NCBI RefSeq assembly: GCF_017591425.1
Contig: NW_024466307.1
Span: 124,001-188,000, forward strand
Length of the DNA stretch: 64,000 nt
Direction: 5' to 3'
Source: Ochotona curzoniae
Taxonomy: Eukaryota; Chordata; Mammalia; Lagomorpha; Ochotonidae
Notes under the pieces: model-generated
Database searches by the model: none
The model's input: only the letters and a program-made list of their open reading frames with translations
Told to the model about the DNA's origin: nothing
Shown here: in pieces, positions 1-12,969 of the stretch
Layout of the letters: every line of letters starts with the position of its first letter
Position numbering within the stretch: position 1 is the first letter of the stretch
Position numbers and translations under genes: made by a program

Positions 1-106
1 TATTTAATTTACAATAACTAAAACACTTTAAAAATAGCAGCAACATTGGCTTTTAAATATGCACAATATTACACTACATTACTCAAATCACACGTTTTGG
101 TGGCTC

Positions 107-1376
107 TTTATTATTAATATCTAGTACCCACACACAATTTACAGATGCCAAGAGCCTGGCCTAATCTCTAGATAGCTTAGGAGTCTAGAATCAATAAATA
201 GCACACAAACAACACTCTCAGCACACAGGAGGCAAAACATGTTCCCCATCAGAGAAGGAACCACACCCAGGGGTGTCAGGAAGAATCAAGTCTGAAGGCA
301 GCAGGAGGGAACCTGCAGATTCCGGGCAAGATCAGACTACCCAACTGGAAGCCGACTGCCACAAAGTCATCAAGCGACCAGGAAGGTGTGCCTGGAAAGT
401 CCATTTTGAAGAAGCCTGAAGGAGAAGAGACAAGGAAACCACGGAGGCTGGGATGCTGGACCACCTATGCCCAGGAAGCTCTTACTATGCCCAGGGACCA
501 CAGAAGTAAGAAATGTGTGCTCAACAGGATGATCCTCCACCTGCCAGCGGCAGGATCCCATATGGGTGATGGTTAATGTTCCTGCTGGTCCACCTCCCAT
601 CCAGCTCCCTGCCTGGGAAGCAGTGGATGATGGCCCAAGTCCTTGGAGCCGTGCATTCACATAGGAGACTCGGAATAATCTCCCATTTGAATCAGCTCTG
701 GCTATGGCAGCCATCTGGTATCAGAAGACCTCTCTATCATTCCTTCTCTTTCTGTAAAAAACTGCCTTTCAAATAAAAATAAATAAATCATTAAAAAAAA
801 AAAGGTGATTGCCATCAGGACATTGTGGAACCTGAAGCCAAGGTGGGTCCTTCCCAGGCTATTCTTCCCCCACTCACACAGCCCAATTCCCATGAGTAAT
901 GGGCAAGGCAAAGGCAAATTTGGCTTTGGCATTGAGAACCTGGATGATCCCTGAGCTCTCCGAGTTCATGGTGTCTCTCCAAATAGTCTGAAGGGCAGGA
1001 AAAGTCCAGCAGACTAAAGACAGATGGAGTGTGGATCCCTGCACAAACTGTTGTGAAGTGTGGTTTACAGGACAAACACCAACTTCAGAAGTTCTCTGAG
1101 TGGTCCCCAGAGACCAGTGGAGGGGTAGCCAGCTTCTCCCTTGTACCACCCACTCACCACGACCTGGGTGTCACTCCTGTGTAGCTTCTGAGCAGCTACT
1201 GAAGGGTCAACTACAACTCTGGCTCAGCTCAGAGAGACCACAGGGAAAATCAAGCACTAGGACAAGCAGCCCCTGGCAGGCTCCTCTGACCCAGCTCGCC
1301 CACTCCATTCACACCAAATCCAGGTGATACTCTGCATGACCCAGCAGACCAGATGCCCAGCTCTTCCCCTCAGGTC
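107..1376 (-). other. GCNT4: GCNT4 3' untranslated region (probable)
   Basis: This stretch follows the TGA stop (1379-1377) and has no convincing coding frame. On the minus strand an AATAAA hexamer lies at 112-107, so cleavage would fall near 85-95. A C-type SINE in the opposite orientation sits inside (about 540-804). The 3' limit is inferred from the hexamer only; the real UTR could run past the window edge. Confidence 0.55.
540..804 (+). mobile_element. C-type SINE in the GCNT4 3'UTR
   Basis: Contains 'ggatcccatatggg', 'gatggcccaagtccttgg' and an AATAAA-rich tail with poly-A. It is diverged and antisense to the gene. Confidence 0.8.
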
Positions 1377-2747
1377 TCACTGCAGTGATGTGCAGGTGGG
1401 ATTTTCTTTTGTAACTGATGTTTTTGAAGACAAAGTAATCCACCCTCTCTGCTGTTCTCCTAGCTTTTCTGCCAAGCACTTGGTCAAGACAGGGTCTACC
1501 TTAGAGTCAAATTTATTCGCAAACCAATGCCCGTCTTTCATAAGCCACCTTAATTCCGCAGCTCCGTAAATACACACACTTCGAAGGTGAGATCCAGTAC
1601 AGCTAGGGTATAAATACCCCTCATAGTAGTTCCATTTGACAAGGCGGGTCTTACTCTGTAGGTCAGTCACATCAGGGGCAGACCTGGAAATCTCTCCAGG
1701 CACTCCTGGAACCCGGATCAAGGTTGCCCAGAAGTGCTCATCAGGCGAGTAGGTGTCTAGAGACCAGGCAAAGAAGTCTTTAACCAGGGAGCTGTTGAAG
1801 ACATAGTTAACAAAGGCATGACTGAGCACAAAGTAGGCACTGCCAACAAAGACCTCGATGCCATGCGGGGGCGCCCCCTTGGAGACGTTTGTCCTCACTG
1901 GTACCTGTGCTGCATTGTAAGGCACTTGCCTGAGCTCATGGTGGTACATGAATCTCTCAGTCTTGCTGCTGGGGGGTTTGATTGTCTCCAACATGTTTGC
2001 TCCATTGAGCTTCTTCAACTCTGACACCAACTCAAAGTTTGACTTCAGGGGAAAATCCTGCCCACACAGATTGATAACATATTTCCACTGTACGGAAGAC
2101 TTCAGCAGGTCTGACAAGCAATTCAGATCTGCCTGGAGCCTGGAAACATGTGCATACTGCACAGCCTCCAGCTTGGAGGCAATGAAGACATTGGAGAAGC
2201 ACTTTGCTAGGTTGTTCATAGCAACTTTGAAGGCGTCCGGGGACTTGAGGTCATAATGGATGCAGTAAACATTGTGCCGGGTGTAAATGGTCCGGAGCAG
2301 CCTTTCCACCATGATTGCATCTTTGTGGACAACCAGTGAATAGGCAATCGGGAAGTGCCTCTCCTCCCTCGACACAGGTCTGGGGTCATACTGCCTGAGA
2401 GCATGGTAAATGTCGCAGTCACGGGTCACGGCCACGACGTCCTCATCCTCAAGGTCAATGATGTGTCTCTTTCGGATTTCCAGGCTTTTGCCGATCTCCA
2501 GGGGCTCCTGTTCGAAGACAGCTGAGCAGTTAACTTCATCCCTGTCTGTATCTTTAAGGTGGGTGTACCTGTGTCTCACAAAGGGCGAGGTGCTCAAAGT
2601 GAACTCCACAAGGTATAGGTCTCGGGGTGGGAAGAGGAGTCTCCTCACGTCCAGCAGCTTCACCAGGGACAGCAGCCACAGGGTCAGGAACACAAAGAAG
2701 ATCTGCTGCTGCAGGGGGTACTTGAGACAACATCTGAAAATCTTCAT
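1377..2747 (-). CDS. GCNT4: Core-2 beta-1,6-N-acetylglucosaminyltransferase 4 (complete coding exon)
   Basis: Type II Golgi membrane glycosyltransferase of family GT14 (Pfam 'Branch'). It transfers GlcNAc from UDP-GlcNAc in beta-1,6 linkage to the GalNAc of core-1 O-glycans, making core 2. The translation is 456 residues against 453 in human, recognised from memory by near-identity along its length. Visible parts: a short cytoplasmic start ([10 protein letters not shown]), a membrane anchor at about residues 15-32, a stem with an N-glycosylation site at N73 (NCS), the conserved CGQDFPLKS at 228-236, further sites N287 (NVS) and N318 (NSS), and [10 protein letters not shown] with E337 at the position of the family's catalytic glutamate. 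Conserved cysteines include C74, C162, C210, C228, C383, C392 and C424. The ATG at 2747 is chosen because a strong acceptor (pyrimidine tract, then TAG) ends at 2749, one base before it. The open frame running on to 2831 is therefore intron. The coding region is uninterrupted, as in other mammals. No damage is seen. Confidence 0.96.
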   Translation of the reverse strand: MKIFRCCLKYPLQQQIFFVFLTLWLLSLVKLLDVRRLLFPPRDLYLVEFTLSTSPFVRHRYTHLKDTDRDEVNCSAVFEQEPLEIGKSLEIRKRHIIDLEDEDVVAVTRDCDIYHALRQYDPRPVSREERHFPIAYSLVVHKDAIMVERLLRTIYTRHNVYCIHYDLKSPDAFKVAMNNLAKCFSNVFIASKLEAVQYAHVSRLQADLNCLSDLLKSSVQWKYVINLCGQDFPLKSNFELVSELKKLNGANMLETIKPPSSKTERFMYHHELRQVPYNAAQVPVRTNVSKGAPPHGIEVFVGSAYFVLSHAFVNYVFNSSLVKDFFAWSLDTYSPDEHFWATLIRVPGVPGEISRSAPDVTDLQSKTRLVKWNYYEGYLYPSCTGSHLRSVCIYGAAELRWLMKDGHWFANKFDSKVDPVLTKCLAEKLGEQQRGWITLSSKTSVTKENPTCTSLQ

Positions 2748-2765
2748 TCTACAAGAGGACAGAGG
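2748..2765 (-). promoter_or_regulatory. GCNT4: Splice acceptor directly before the GCNT4 start codon
   Basis: Read on the minus strand, a C/T-rich tract (CCCTCTGTCCTCTTG) is followed by TAG and then A-ATG. AG occupies 2750-2749, so only one untranslated base in this exon precedes the start codon. The rest of the 5'UTR must come from an upstream exon, probably in the CpG island near 17.4 kb. Confidence 0.8.
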
Positions 2766-4149
2766 GGTGCCAGGATTAATGAAGGGCGCCAAGCACCAGC
2801 AGAAAACCAGTTGAGTTTTCCCTGAGTCCACGGGTAATGTCTACCTGCTCAAAGATGGAGACAGTCAGGTCCATGCCTTTGGAAGAATCCAGAGAGGGAA
2901 ATGGAGAAGGTGAAATGGTGAGATCCCGTGCTGTTCTGTGTTAACCTAGCTTTGGGAGCTGTTGTGTGCCAAGCAGAATGGAAGACAGACTCCTGGAACG
3001 TAAATGCAGTCACCAGCTGGTATTTATGGGGAACAGTCCAGGCCAAAGACATCCCTACAAAAAGGGTAGAGTATGTGCACCAAGTCCATACAGTCCTTGC
3101 TGGGCTACTTGTAACACCACCATTTGCATGGATTCAATACTTGGTGATGGGCAAATTCAAGCTGTGCTTTTTGGAACTTTCTGGAAAAATATTTTTCAAA
3201 TACTCTCGTCCACAGACGGTTAGATATGTAGATGCAGAAGTTGCAGACACGAAGGGCCAGCTGTGTGATGTCAGAGGAGGGATTGCTCCAGTTTGGGCAG
3301 ATATACAGCACACTGCACATCCTCAGGAGGTCCCCCTGCTGCCCAGGGGTGCATGTTCTGACCCCATGTCCAGGTTCCAATCAGCCTGCGGTCTGCTCAG
3401 ATTTGAGCCCAGTGAATGTCACGTTCAGGAACAAAAGCAGCAGAATACTCCAAGCAGCTATGCTGGACACAACAGGCTAAGCCATGCCAATTACAGAAGC
3501 TGGGCAAACTAAACACACACTTTCCTTCACTTCTGTTTTGTTAGTATCCATTTCCTCCCAAGGATCAACAGTTTAGCTCCTAACACACAAAGGCCTCTGT
3601 AGCAGTTGAGAACCATCCCATGGCTGCAGCTTCATCCTGGCCTTGTGCGTTGGTTTCAGCTGTCTACAGCTTCACGACAGTTAGCAGGTGCCTGGGCCTT
3701 CAGTCTAAGCACATGGCATGGGCAGAAGCTGACATGGCTAGCATGGCTCTGAGGCATGTGACAGTTGGCCACCCTCGGGTTCCAAGCTTAGGTCATGACT
3801 GATGACCTCATCATACACCAAGCCAGAAACCAGCAGAGTGTCCAGTTTAGTTTCAGACTCATGGAGCTGAACAACTGTAGGACATGCTCATAGGGAGGAA
3901 GATTCCGGGACATGAACATGGAGCCGGGACTCAGAGAGCAACAAGGGTGCGTATGAGGAGTGTGGGGTCAGGAGCCCAAGGCAGCCACTGCAGAGGGGGA
4001 TATTGGCCACTTAAGCCAGACTCAGCGGTACAGACCATGGTCATGAAGGAACAAATCCAGAAGCCTGAGCCCATAGGCAAATTCAATGCCACAGCAAAGT
4101 AAGTCATAGGGAAGCCAATTCCAGTTCATGGGAAGGAGCTTACTCAATT

Positions 4150-4412
4150 AGAGTGAGTCATAGGGCAGTAAGTTAAGCCATTCCCTGCCAATGCTCTTGG
4201 AAAAGCAGTGGAACATGGTTCAAGTGTTTGAGACTCTGCTGTTCATGTGGGAGACCCAGATGGAGCTCCGGGCTTGTGGCTTTGGCTCAGCCCAATCCAG
4301 CTGCCGTGGCCGTTCGGGGAGTGAACCAGCAGATAGGACATCTCGTTCTGTGTCTTTCCCTCTTCTCTCTCTGTAACTGTTTTTTTAGATAAATGAATCT
4401 TTTTAAAAATTA
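4150..4412 (+). mobile_element. Diverged C-type SINE
   Basis: Recognisable middle and 3' part ('catgtgggagacccagatgg', 'ggggagtgaaccagcagat') with a T/A-rich end. The head is degraded. Confidence 0.65.
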
Positions 4413-5544
4413 GTCTTGCCCAAATAAAATATTTGCTTTTTCTTTTCTTTGTCAGCCAAGGACTAGCTAATCAACTCAGTTAACTCTTCCCCAGGGCACT
4501 GAAAAGACCTGGAATTTCCAGAGGCTCCTCAAGTCTCCCAGAGTTGTCATGTTCATTTAATAGCCATCTTCATACTAACACAGAAAGGCCAGCCTCCCTC
4601 CCCATCACACACTTCCAGGGCCTCCTCAGGTCAGCTTGGAACCAGGAGGTCACAGCGAGGGAAAGGAGCCCAGAGGTGTCCTCTGGGAACTGGCTTGGGC
4701 TCCTGGACTTGAAGTTCCCAGGACAGAGACATTGCTCAGTTCAGAATGAAAAAGCAGGGCCAGACCCTGGCTCTTGACCTACCTGGTTTGGCCTGCAGCT
4801 TGGCTAAGTGAGCAGAGCCTGTTTTATCCATAAAAGGCAGCAGCCAGTGCTACCCACCCCAAGTGCAGATAAAGCCCTTGCCTTGCTTACCAAGGCCAAA
4901 AAGGCCTGGGACTGCAGGACAGAGGAAGCAGATGAGGTGCAATGCCCTTGGGTGTGTGTGAGTCCCTGACGAACCCCAAAGGGGCCATGGCTTCTCCCAA
5001 GCTGGGATGAACACCAGGGTCAGGCCATGCACCAAGGGAGAGGGGCTCAGAGGAGACTAGAGTTTAGAGACTGAGCTGGGTGTTTCAGAAACCTGGACCC
5101 AGCTCCCACCTGCAGTGGGCAGAAATGGACAACATGGGTACAGCCACTGCAGCCCAGAGGCCAGAGGGCTGGTGACTGGGAAGGGGCTTCTGGTGTGGGC
5201 AGCTATGCTGGCCATGGGCTCTGAGGACAGCAGCCTGGAAACACTGAACCTGAGGGCGTGGGTGGGCACTGTGCTGCCAGGAAATGGCATTCCCTTTCCT
5301 TGTGAGCGGAGTTCATGGCCATGTGCAGTGACCAGTGCAGGTAATAGACAAAAGATGAAAATGACAGCAAGCTTGGGTGAAAAAAGTCTGCAATAACCCA
5401 AGCAAACTATTCCCTCACTGAGGTCCCAGCCAGGACACTACATGAAGCATCTTTCCAATCACATCCTTTCCCCAAGTTGCCTGGAGTCATCAAAACCAGC
5501 AGGTGACAGGAGCACCAGGCAACACCCTCCCTTAGGCCTTCTTC

Positions 5545-5790
5545 TTTCTAACACTTTGAAAGGCAAAGTGACAGACAGAGGGAGAGATTCCAATCATTGC
5601 TTCACTCCCCATGTGCCTACAACAACTGGGGCTGGGTCAGGCTGAAAGCAGGAGCCCCATGTAGCAGGAGGCTCATGTCCACAGCCTTCCCAGCAGCAGC
5701 CAGGACCTGCAGCTGCATTGCCATTTGGACTGTAGGTGTGCCCAGTGGCCACTTACTCACTGTGCTACATGCCTGCCCAACAACCAACTC
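5545..5790 (-). mobile_element. Old C-type SINE
   Basis: Antisense 3' end ('tttgaaaggcaaagtgacag', 'cttcactccccatg') passing into a decayed body. Confidence 0.55.
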
Positions 5791-7539
5791 TTCTTTAGGC
5801 AGAAGATGGGAGCAGGGAGAAGTGCAGACATAGCTTTCTGGGGGAATAGTGGGGGAGGATGGAGATCTCCATCTGCACTCCTCCCAGTGGCTCCCATGCG
5901 TGCCAGGGCTGGGAGAGAGGCTTCAAGATGCCATGGAGGTTCTGGCCAAACCCTGGGCCAAGGTCTCAGGCTCATATGGAGAATGAGGCTCCTCCCGCTG
6001 TGGCCCACCCTGCCAGGCTCTCCTCTCGGGTTTTTCCATGCCCAAGATGATCTCGTACAATGTGAAGAAAGATCCACCCTTGGCTCTGCTGACCCAGGGA
6101 CTCCTGCCATGGGTAAGCAAGGACAGAGTGAGCAGTGTGGTCTAGTGATGAGTATCCAGCAAGGGACAGGGGTTGCAGTTCAGGGAGGCCTAGACAGTGC
6201 CTGGACCAGACGGGTCTCTCTGTGTGCCTCCTCCTCCTGGTCCCATTCAGCGAGCTCCTATGTGCCAGGTGCTGTGTGCCAGGAGCACCACTGCCTGCTG
6301 AGTGTTGACTGTGGCTCCCTCCTTATCTTCATCCCTATCTTCTTCTCCAGCCGCCCTCGTAATGTTACCAGATCCAGGGCTTGTCTATTCTTACCAGATG
6401 CCGACACACACTCAGCTGTGACAGAGCTGTGCCACACTGCTCCATGTCTGTGTCACTTGGGGGCACAGTGATGTAACTAACAGCAGCCATGAAGCAGGTA
6501 GCACCATCATCTCCACCCAAGCGAGGCCCCCAAACTCTGCCACAGCCAAGTCCTGCTTGCTCAGATGCACTCTCAATCTTCCATGTGACACTGCACCATG
6601 GGATAAAAGAAAACCTGTGCTACTTTTACAGCAGTTCTGCTCCTTGACCAGCAGGCCCTCTGCCCCAAGCTTCAGTCTTGGGACCTCCTTCCTGTCCAGT
6701 GGACCCAGCCCTTCATTGGGAGAAGCAGCCTGTGCCGAGTCAGGCTCCGTGCTTGCAGTGGAAGGCGAGGCCAGAAACAAAAGGAGTGATGAATCAATTT
6801 TCCAGGAGTGGCTAGTAGCAGCCTGCCCCAAGGGAGCTGCCAGTTATTCTGGTTCAAGCCCAGCCACTGATTACCCATCCTCTTTTTCCCTAGTGGCCTG
6901 AGATACAAAATGGCTTTGGGAGAATTATTAACTACTTCAGCAAAGTTTTCAACTGGAGAATATTCCCTCCAACAGTTTTTACCTTGTATTGCTACAGCTT
7001 AACTTGGAAATGGAAAAGGGGCATTCACTGATTTAGAAAGCTCAGGATTTTGTTCTTTCCCTACCAAGGAGAATCATCACCTAGAACAGCAAGGCAGAGA
7101 CAAGATGCCACACACACTCCCCTCACACGGCCAGTGGGTTCCCTCCTGGCTGGGATAATGTGTAACAGCAGAACTTGATCATGGTTCCTGGGGCTGCACA
7201 GCTCAGGCTCTGGGACAGCTCACACTGCTGCTGTGTCCTCACAAGCAGGCTGACCAGCTCTCCTGCCCCTGCCAGCTCCCAGACCCTATTCACCAGGGCT
7301 CTGTCCCCTGCCATGCCCACCTCTCAACACTAACACATTGTCGCTTGCACAAATTCTAGGAGCATATGCGGACCAAAGAGAGGTAACTTCATGCTTTGGT
7401 TCCCACCAGGCAGTGGATGGGCGAGGCCCATCATGGTGGTGCCCAGTCCACCCTGAGTCTACTCCCCTCCCCATTAAGGCTGCCTGAACATGTCACTGGA
7501 GGTCAAGCAACAGTTCTTGCCCAAGGTTCAGCACTGACA

Positions 7540-7740
7540 CTGGTTCTCCCCACATTATCTTATTTGCCCATTGCACTCAGCACCTCTGTGACATAGGTAA
7601 CTATATTTATTCCTGGTTTTAAACAGAAAAAAAAAAAAAGTAAGTCACAGAAGAGGAGTAATCCCAAGAGGCCAGACAAGGAACTCTGATGCAGGCGACA
7701 GCCCATTCTGAGGTCACACTGCTAAGTGCAAGGCAGACCA
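7540..7740 (+). repeat. Possible MIR-type ancient SINE
   Basis: Order of words resembles MIR ('cctctgtgacataggtaact', an A run where 'gaggaaactgagg' is expected, 'aagtcacagaagaggagta', 'gaggtcacactgctaagtg'). Weak match by eye. Confidence 0.4.
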
Positions 7741-8869
7741 TCCTCTCTGAAGAGCTCTGCCACTCCCACAGCAAACACCTCGATTCCAGCTGTTCCTTTC
7801 ACTCCAGGACCTGCTCTGCTCCAAGCCAGCTCAGGCACTGCCTGCGTATGAAGCCACTTCCTTACGGGCCCATCCCAACTCCATTCTCTGTGCTGCAGCC
7901 CGATGATTTCAGAGCCTTTACCTAGGAGTTCATGGCAAGGACAGTTTCCTTGGAGAACTTGGAGAACCAGAAGTTGATACAGTTTGAGTTCATTCTAATT
8001 CTGTGAGATCTGCATGTGTCATTCCGTTCATTCTGACACTACTTTGTTTCCACTGCTGGACAAAAGAGTTGTTCCCAAATTTCAGAACTTCCTAGACATG
8101 CACCTGTCTTGGGACTTGAGAGGGGCTTGAGAGGGAAGATGGTTGGGTTTTTTTTTTGTACCAGGATGTTCAGTATCTTTCAAAAGTGACAGCTAATGAA
8201 TTTTTTGAGGGACCTGTGGCTTAATAGGTTAATCCCCAGCCTGCAGCCACCCCCATGACTACACACTCAACACAGCAGCCCCATGGGCTGTGCATGGGAT
8301 TCCGCCGCCCAGATCACACAGCACAGACCAAGCAGCTGCAGCACGCCTTGTCCAAGGGATGCTGCTGAGGAAGATGCCACAAGCGGCTGTATTCCCTCTA
8401 GGCAGTGGGCTCCAAGTCACAAGCAAGAGTCCACAGATGCCATCCTCTTAAAGTGAAGGATGGCTTTACACACCAGGCTGCAAGTGCAGAACCCAGACAA
8501 GTCACTGGGATTGCAGTGCTCGGACACCATTTCCCCAGGGTGACTGTCCCATGTAGCCTCACGGTGGTGACTATGCAAGGCCCATGAAGCCACTCAGTCA
8601 CATGACACTTGAGTGCCCCATGCTGCTGCTAAGCCATGCAAATAACAGTCTGCACTCAGACACACAGGGGCTACACTATGTCAGCAGCTACATTCTAGGG
8701 GCACACACCAGCAGCCTGCACTCTGGGGCACATGAGCTGGGATAGGCCAGGCTGGAGCAGGGAACCAGGATCTCCACCCAGGAAACACATATGGGTGGAG
8801 GGACCCAGTACCTGAACCATTACCACAGCTTCCCAGTACAGGCAGGAGCCATTACATGACATCGGAAAT

Positions 8870-8965
8870 GGGGAAGCTGCTGGAGCCAGGAGGTGGGAAG
8901 TGGGGAAGCTGCTGGAGCCAGGAGGTGGGAAGTGGGGAAGCTGCTGGAGCCAGGAGGTGGGAAGT
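8870..8965. repeat. Three perfect 32-bp tandem repeats
   Basis: Copies at 8870-8901, 8902-8933 and 8934-8965, each starting ggggaagctgctgg. They are identical, which points to recent duplication. Confidence 0.95.
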
Positions 8966-9589
8966 ATGGACAGTAATCCCCAGGCAAAGTGCCCACTCCT
9001 GCATAGCAGCAATATAGGCACAAACTTAGGGATCAGTGGCATCTACTCAGATGCAGGTCTGGAGTGTCCACCAGAAACGGCAAGCACCTTGATCACACTG
9101 CCCGTGTATGGACAGCACACACAGTTTTGAGCCATCAGGAGGGAATGTTTGTTACTTCTGGCTTCTGCGCTTCACTAAAAATCCATCAGGGGGCTAGGGC
9201 ACAGCACATGGGTAGGAACAGGAGGAAGGGGGAAGACCATTCAGCTTACTGAGCACCTGAGCAAATGTGCACACCAACTGTATGCCAAACACTGGGAGCA
9301 AACTCTTTAGGAAACAAACTGAGAAAGAATGTATGTCAATTGTAAACCAAGCTGTCCAAGTGACAGTGTACACCATCTATACACAGTTTGAGAGTATGTG
9401 TGCACCAGCTGCCTGTGAAGCCTCAGTGAACCCCACTGCCAGGTTGTGATGTTGACAAGCACCAACTGCTACATGACAGAGCCAGGCAGGGGACATAGAG
9501 ACACAGGCCCAGTCACCTTCCTGCACTCACCCATGGCTCCTCTTTACTGAGACAGTCACAAATGTGTACATACTCTGTATTCTCTAATT

Positions 9590-9835
9590 TAAAAATAAAC
9601 TTGTTCATTGAGAGGGACTCCCGCTGTTTGTCCACTCCCCAAATACCCAGAATAGGCACAGCTGGGGCCATAACCAGGAATCAGGATCTCATCCAGGCCA
9701 CCCATCTGGGTGAGAGATTGCTGTGTGAGTCATCTCTGCCACCTCCCCAGGTCTGATGGACAGGAGCCTGGAGTGAGGAACCAGAGCTGGGTCCTGAACC
9801 CAGGCGCTCCAATGCAAAAACTGGCCAAGAAAATG
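9590..9835 (-). mobile_element. Old SINE
   Basis: Begins with an AATAAA-like stretch, then 'ccactccccaaatacccaga', 'caggatctcatccagg' and 'cctgaacccaggcgctcc'. This is an older, more diverged lagomorph SINE type. Confidence 0.55.
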
Positions 9836-9858
9836 GGCCTTTTAGAAAGTTCTTCCAG

Positions 9859-10193
9859 GGCCCGGCGCGGTGGTGCAAGTGGCTAAGTCCTCGCCTTGCA
9901 CGCCCGGGATCCCATATGGGCACTGGTTCTAATCCCGGCAGCCCCGCTTCCCTTCCAGCTCCCTGCCTGTGGCCCGGGAAAGCAGTTGAGGACGGCCCAA
10001 AGCTTTGGGACCCTGCACCCGCGTGGGAGACCCGGAAGAGGCTCCTGGCTTCGGATTGGCATAGTATCGGCCGTTGCGCTCACTTGGGGAGTGAATCATC
10101 AGACGGAAGATCTTCCTCTCTGTCTCTCCTCTCTGTATATCCGCCTTTCCAATAAAAAATAATAAAAATAAATCTTTAAAAAAAAAAAAAAAA
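9859..10193 (+). mobile_element. Young full-length C-type SINE
   Basis: Complete from 'gcccggcgcggtgg' to poly-A, with a perfect 15-bp duplication, agaaagttcttccag (9844-9858 and 10194-10208). The B-box word ggttctaatcccgg is intact. Confidence 0.95.
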
Positions 10194-10260
10194 AGAAAGT
10201 TCTTCCAGCTTCCACCCTAGGGAACTGCCAACAAGACTCCAGATAAGGCCCAGGGGATTC

Positions 10261-10730
10261 GGCCTGCAAGTGTAAGGGGGACAGGTCTGCAGGTAGGTGT
10301 GAGAGGGACGGGTCTGCAGGTGTGAGAAGGACCAGCCTGCAGGTGTGAGGGGTCTTGGCCTGCATGAAGGCGTGAGGGGGACTGGCCCACAGGTGTAAGG
10401 GGGATGGCCTGCAGGTGTGAGGAGGACCGGCCCACAGGTGTTAGAGAGACGGGTCTGCAGGTGTGAGGAGGACTAGCCCACAGGTGTGAGGGGGTCTTGG
10501 CCTACATGAAGGTATGAGGGGGACTGGCCTGCAGGTGTGAGGGGGAACGGTTCACAGGTGTGAAGGGGACCGGCCTGTGAGGGGGATCAGCCCACAGGTG
10601 TGAGGGGAATCAGCCCACAAGTATGAGGGGGACCAGGCCACAGGTATGAGGGGGACCATCCTGCAGGTGTGAAGGGGACCGGCCTGCAGGTGTGAGGGGG
10701 GACCGGCCCGCAGGTGTGTTGTGTGTGTGA
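10261..10730. repeat. Minisatellite, ~22-24-bp units
   Basis: About 20 imperfect units of the form 'gcctgcaggtgtgaggggga' alternating with 'cccacaggtgtgagg'. It is strongly strand-asymmetric (G-rich on plus). Confidence 0.92.
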
Positions 10731-11317
10731 GCACCTCTGTCCTGCTTCCTCTCTAGAGGATCGCTGTCCACTCTCTCTTCCCCCAACCCACCTTGGTAGT
10801 ATGCTGGCTGGAGACCAAGCAGCCACCTCTGGACCAAAAGAGGCTTGGTGACTTCAACCCCATATCCTGTAGCTACTGGACACTCACTCCCAGCGCTTGT
10901 TATGCAAGAAAAGAAAAACAGTTTAACAACATGTACTTTGAAAAGGACAGCCCTTAACACACAGCCAACCACAAGACTACATTTAAAGCAGACTGACGTG
11001 TCTAACCTATATCACTGTGTTATCTATATATAGTCAAGTGCAAAAATGCATGTCTCAGATCAGCTGAGCATCTCATCCGCCTCCAGGTGGAGGCAGCGAG
11101 AGGCTCTAGCTGAGTATCTGCAGGGAAGCAGCCCCCAAGGATCGCAGACTAACTGTGACATTGGTGAGACCAGTCAGTGCTCACCAAACCCCAGTCAAGC
11201 ACCATTCAGCTTCCAGCTGACCTCTGGGCAGGGGCAGGGATGGACTTGGTCTCCAAAAGCCCCTTTGTGGATGGATGACCTTCCTGGGAGCCTGTGACTA
11301 TATAACACAGTGCAGGA

Positions 11318-11476
11318 TCTAAGAGTGACTAAGCACGGAACCCTGGAGTGACTCAGCACATAACACAAGACTGACTTAGCACGGGACCTTAGGTGACTCA
11401 GCATGGGGCACCAGATGACTCAGCACAGAACCACAGGGTAACTAACGCAGTAGGGGACCCAGGATGACACAGTCAG
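11318..11476. repeat. Degenerate ~25-27-bp tandem repeat
   Basis: Repeated 'gtgactcagcac' followed by 'gggacc' or similar; six or so diverged units. Confidence 0.6.
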
Positions 11477-12969
11477 TGGCTTTGCATCCAGGGCCTGAGT
11501 CTGCTGCTAACGTGATGTCATGGTTCCTGCTTCAAAGTCAGTGAGGGAGGAACCAGGAGCAGACTGTGCAGCTGCTGGGATGAGGGACCTCACTCCACCC
11601 AGGCACATTCAAGCAAGAAAGGAGCAGGTGCACGGTGGGATGAGGGTCAGGGTCACTGATCTGGCACTGGATGCACCCAGGGACTGCCTCACGACCTCTG
11701 GGCTCCAGCCTGCTGCACACCCTCAGGCAGCAATGGAGTCTCTAGTAACTGGGTTCCTATAGTCTACACGGACCACCTGGCTTCTATGCTCAGCTTCAGT
11801 CCTGGCAGGCACAGCTATAGCAGCATTTGGAGAGCAAACCAGCAAAAGGTTGTCCCTCTTCTGTCCTCCCCCACAGAAAACTGCTTTAAGACAAAAAAGA
11901 CTCCTCTCTTCAGCCCAAACCCTCTCCCTATGTCTGCATCGTTGTGCTTATCCAGTCATCTGTCACAAGCACTGGCTGTGCCAACAGGGCTGTGCAAGGG
12001 TCAGCCCTGAGAACTCTGAGACTTTATCCTTTTGTGTCCTATTTCTACCCCTTCAGCACGTTCCATTCTTACTTGCTAGACCTGCAGTGAGAAGTAAACA
12101 GGTTTAAGGGAGCCAGTACACGTGTAAGAAACACTAGTTCTCTTGTCTCTTTTGAGCAGTCAGGAGCATCTGGAGATGGCTCAGCATCAGGACTTTGCTC
12201 TCAGGCTGCAACTTCACTGCCCTCCCTCTCACCATCTCCTCTACAGACCCTCGTTTCTGCTGGTAGCCTCGCCCACACGGCTGCCAGCAGCCCCACTGTC
12301 TCCACTGCATCCTATGAGTGCTTTTCCAAGTTCCAGGCTTTGCCACTTCATCCGTGTCCACCTCGGATTCCTCTTGACCCTCTGCTAACCCAAGTGCTTC
12401 CATTTCCTCTGGCTCTGCCTGAGAGGTCAGCACCGTCTCCACACACCACCACTGCCATCCTCTGTCCCAGGTCTCTCCCCCTTCATACCCAGGCCACACC
12501 AAAGCCATTTCTTAGGTTCACACCCATCTGCTCTCCCATCACTTTTCCTTTAATACTGCAAAAGCAAACACTGCAGCAACGCAGGCAGCCAGTGAGGGAA
12601 GAGAAGGAACTGGCAAGCATAGGCACTGTGTCAGGCACTGTGCTTCACAAGACAAAGCACAATTCCGTTGCAGCCCAGGGGAGCTGCCAGGAACTTGTGG
12701 TCAATCCGGAGAGATGCCAGGGCTCACAGACTACAAGAAGGCTGGCTCACCTCTACCCCTAGCCCAGCCAAGGAGCCTGTGCCTTGGGGGCAATCTCACA
12801 CACATTCCCCTCAACTAGACTAGGAGAGAAAATGAGGAGACCGACAAGATATGGCTGGAGAAGGAAAAGCAGTGAAGGAGCTGGCCAGATGCCACCCAGT
12901 GTGAAGTGGCCAGGAATGCATGTCACAGCTCCTGACCTCTGAGTTTCAGGCATTTGAAAAACAGCAGGC

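Noticed and set aside
2748..2831. N-terminal extension of the GCNT4 frame by 28 codons.
   Set aside because: A consensus splice acceptor ends one base before the ATG at 2747, the extension begins with a non-ATG codon, and the family starts at MKIF.
2928..3512. 194-codon open frame on plus in the GCNT4 intron.
   Set aside because: No recognised motif, splice pattern or regulatory context. An intron-length frame of this size can occur by chance.
5725..6471. 248-codon plus frame in the GCNT4 intron.
   Set aside because: No homology recognised, and its start lies in an old SINE. Composition is like surrounding intron DNA.
9859..10193. tRNA-like head (A and B boxes) of the SINEs as tRNA genes.
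   Set aside because: The heads continue into the SINE body and A-tail and cannot form a complete cloverleaf with acceptor stem. They are SINE promoters, not tRNA genes.
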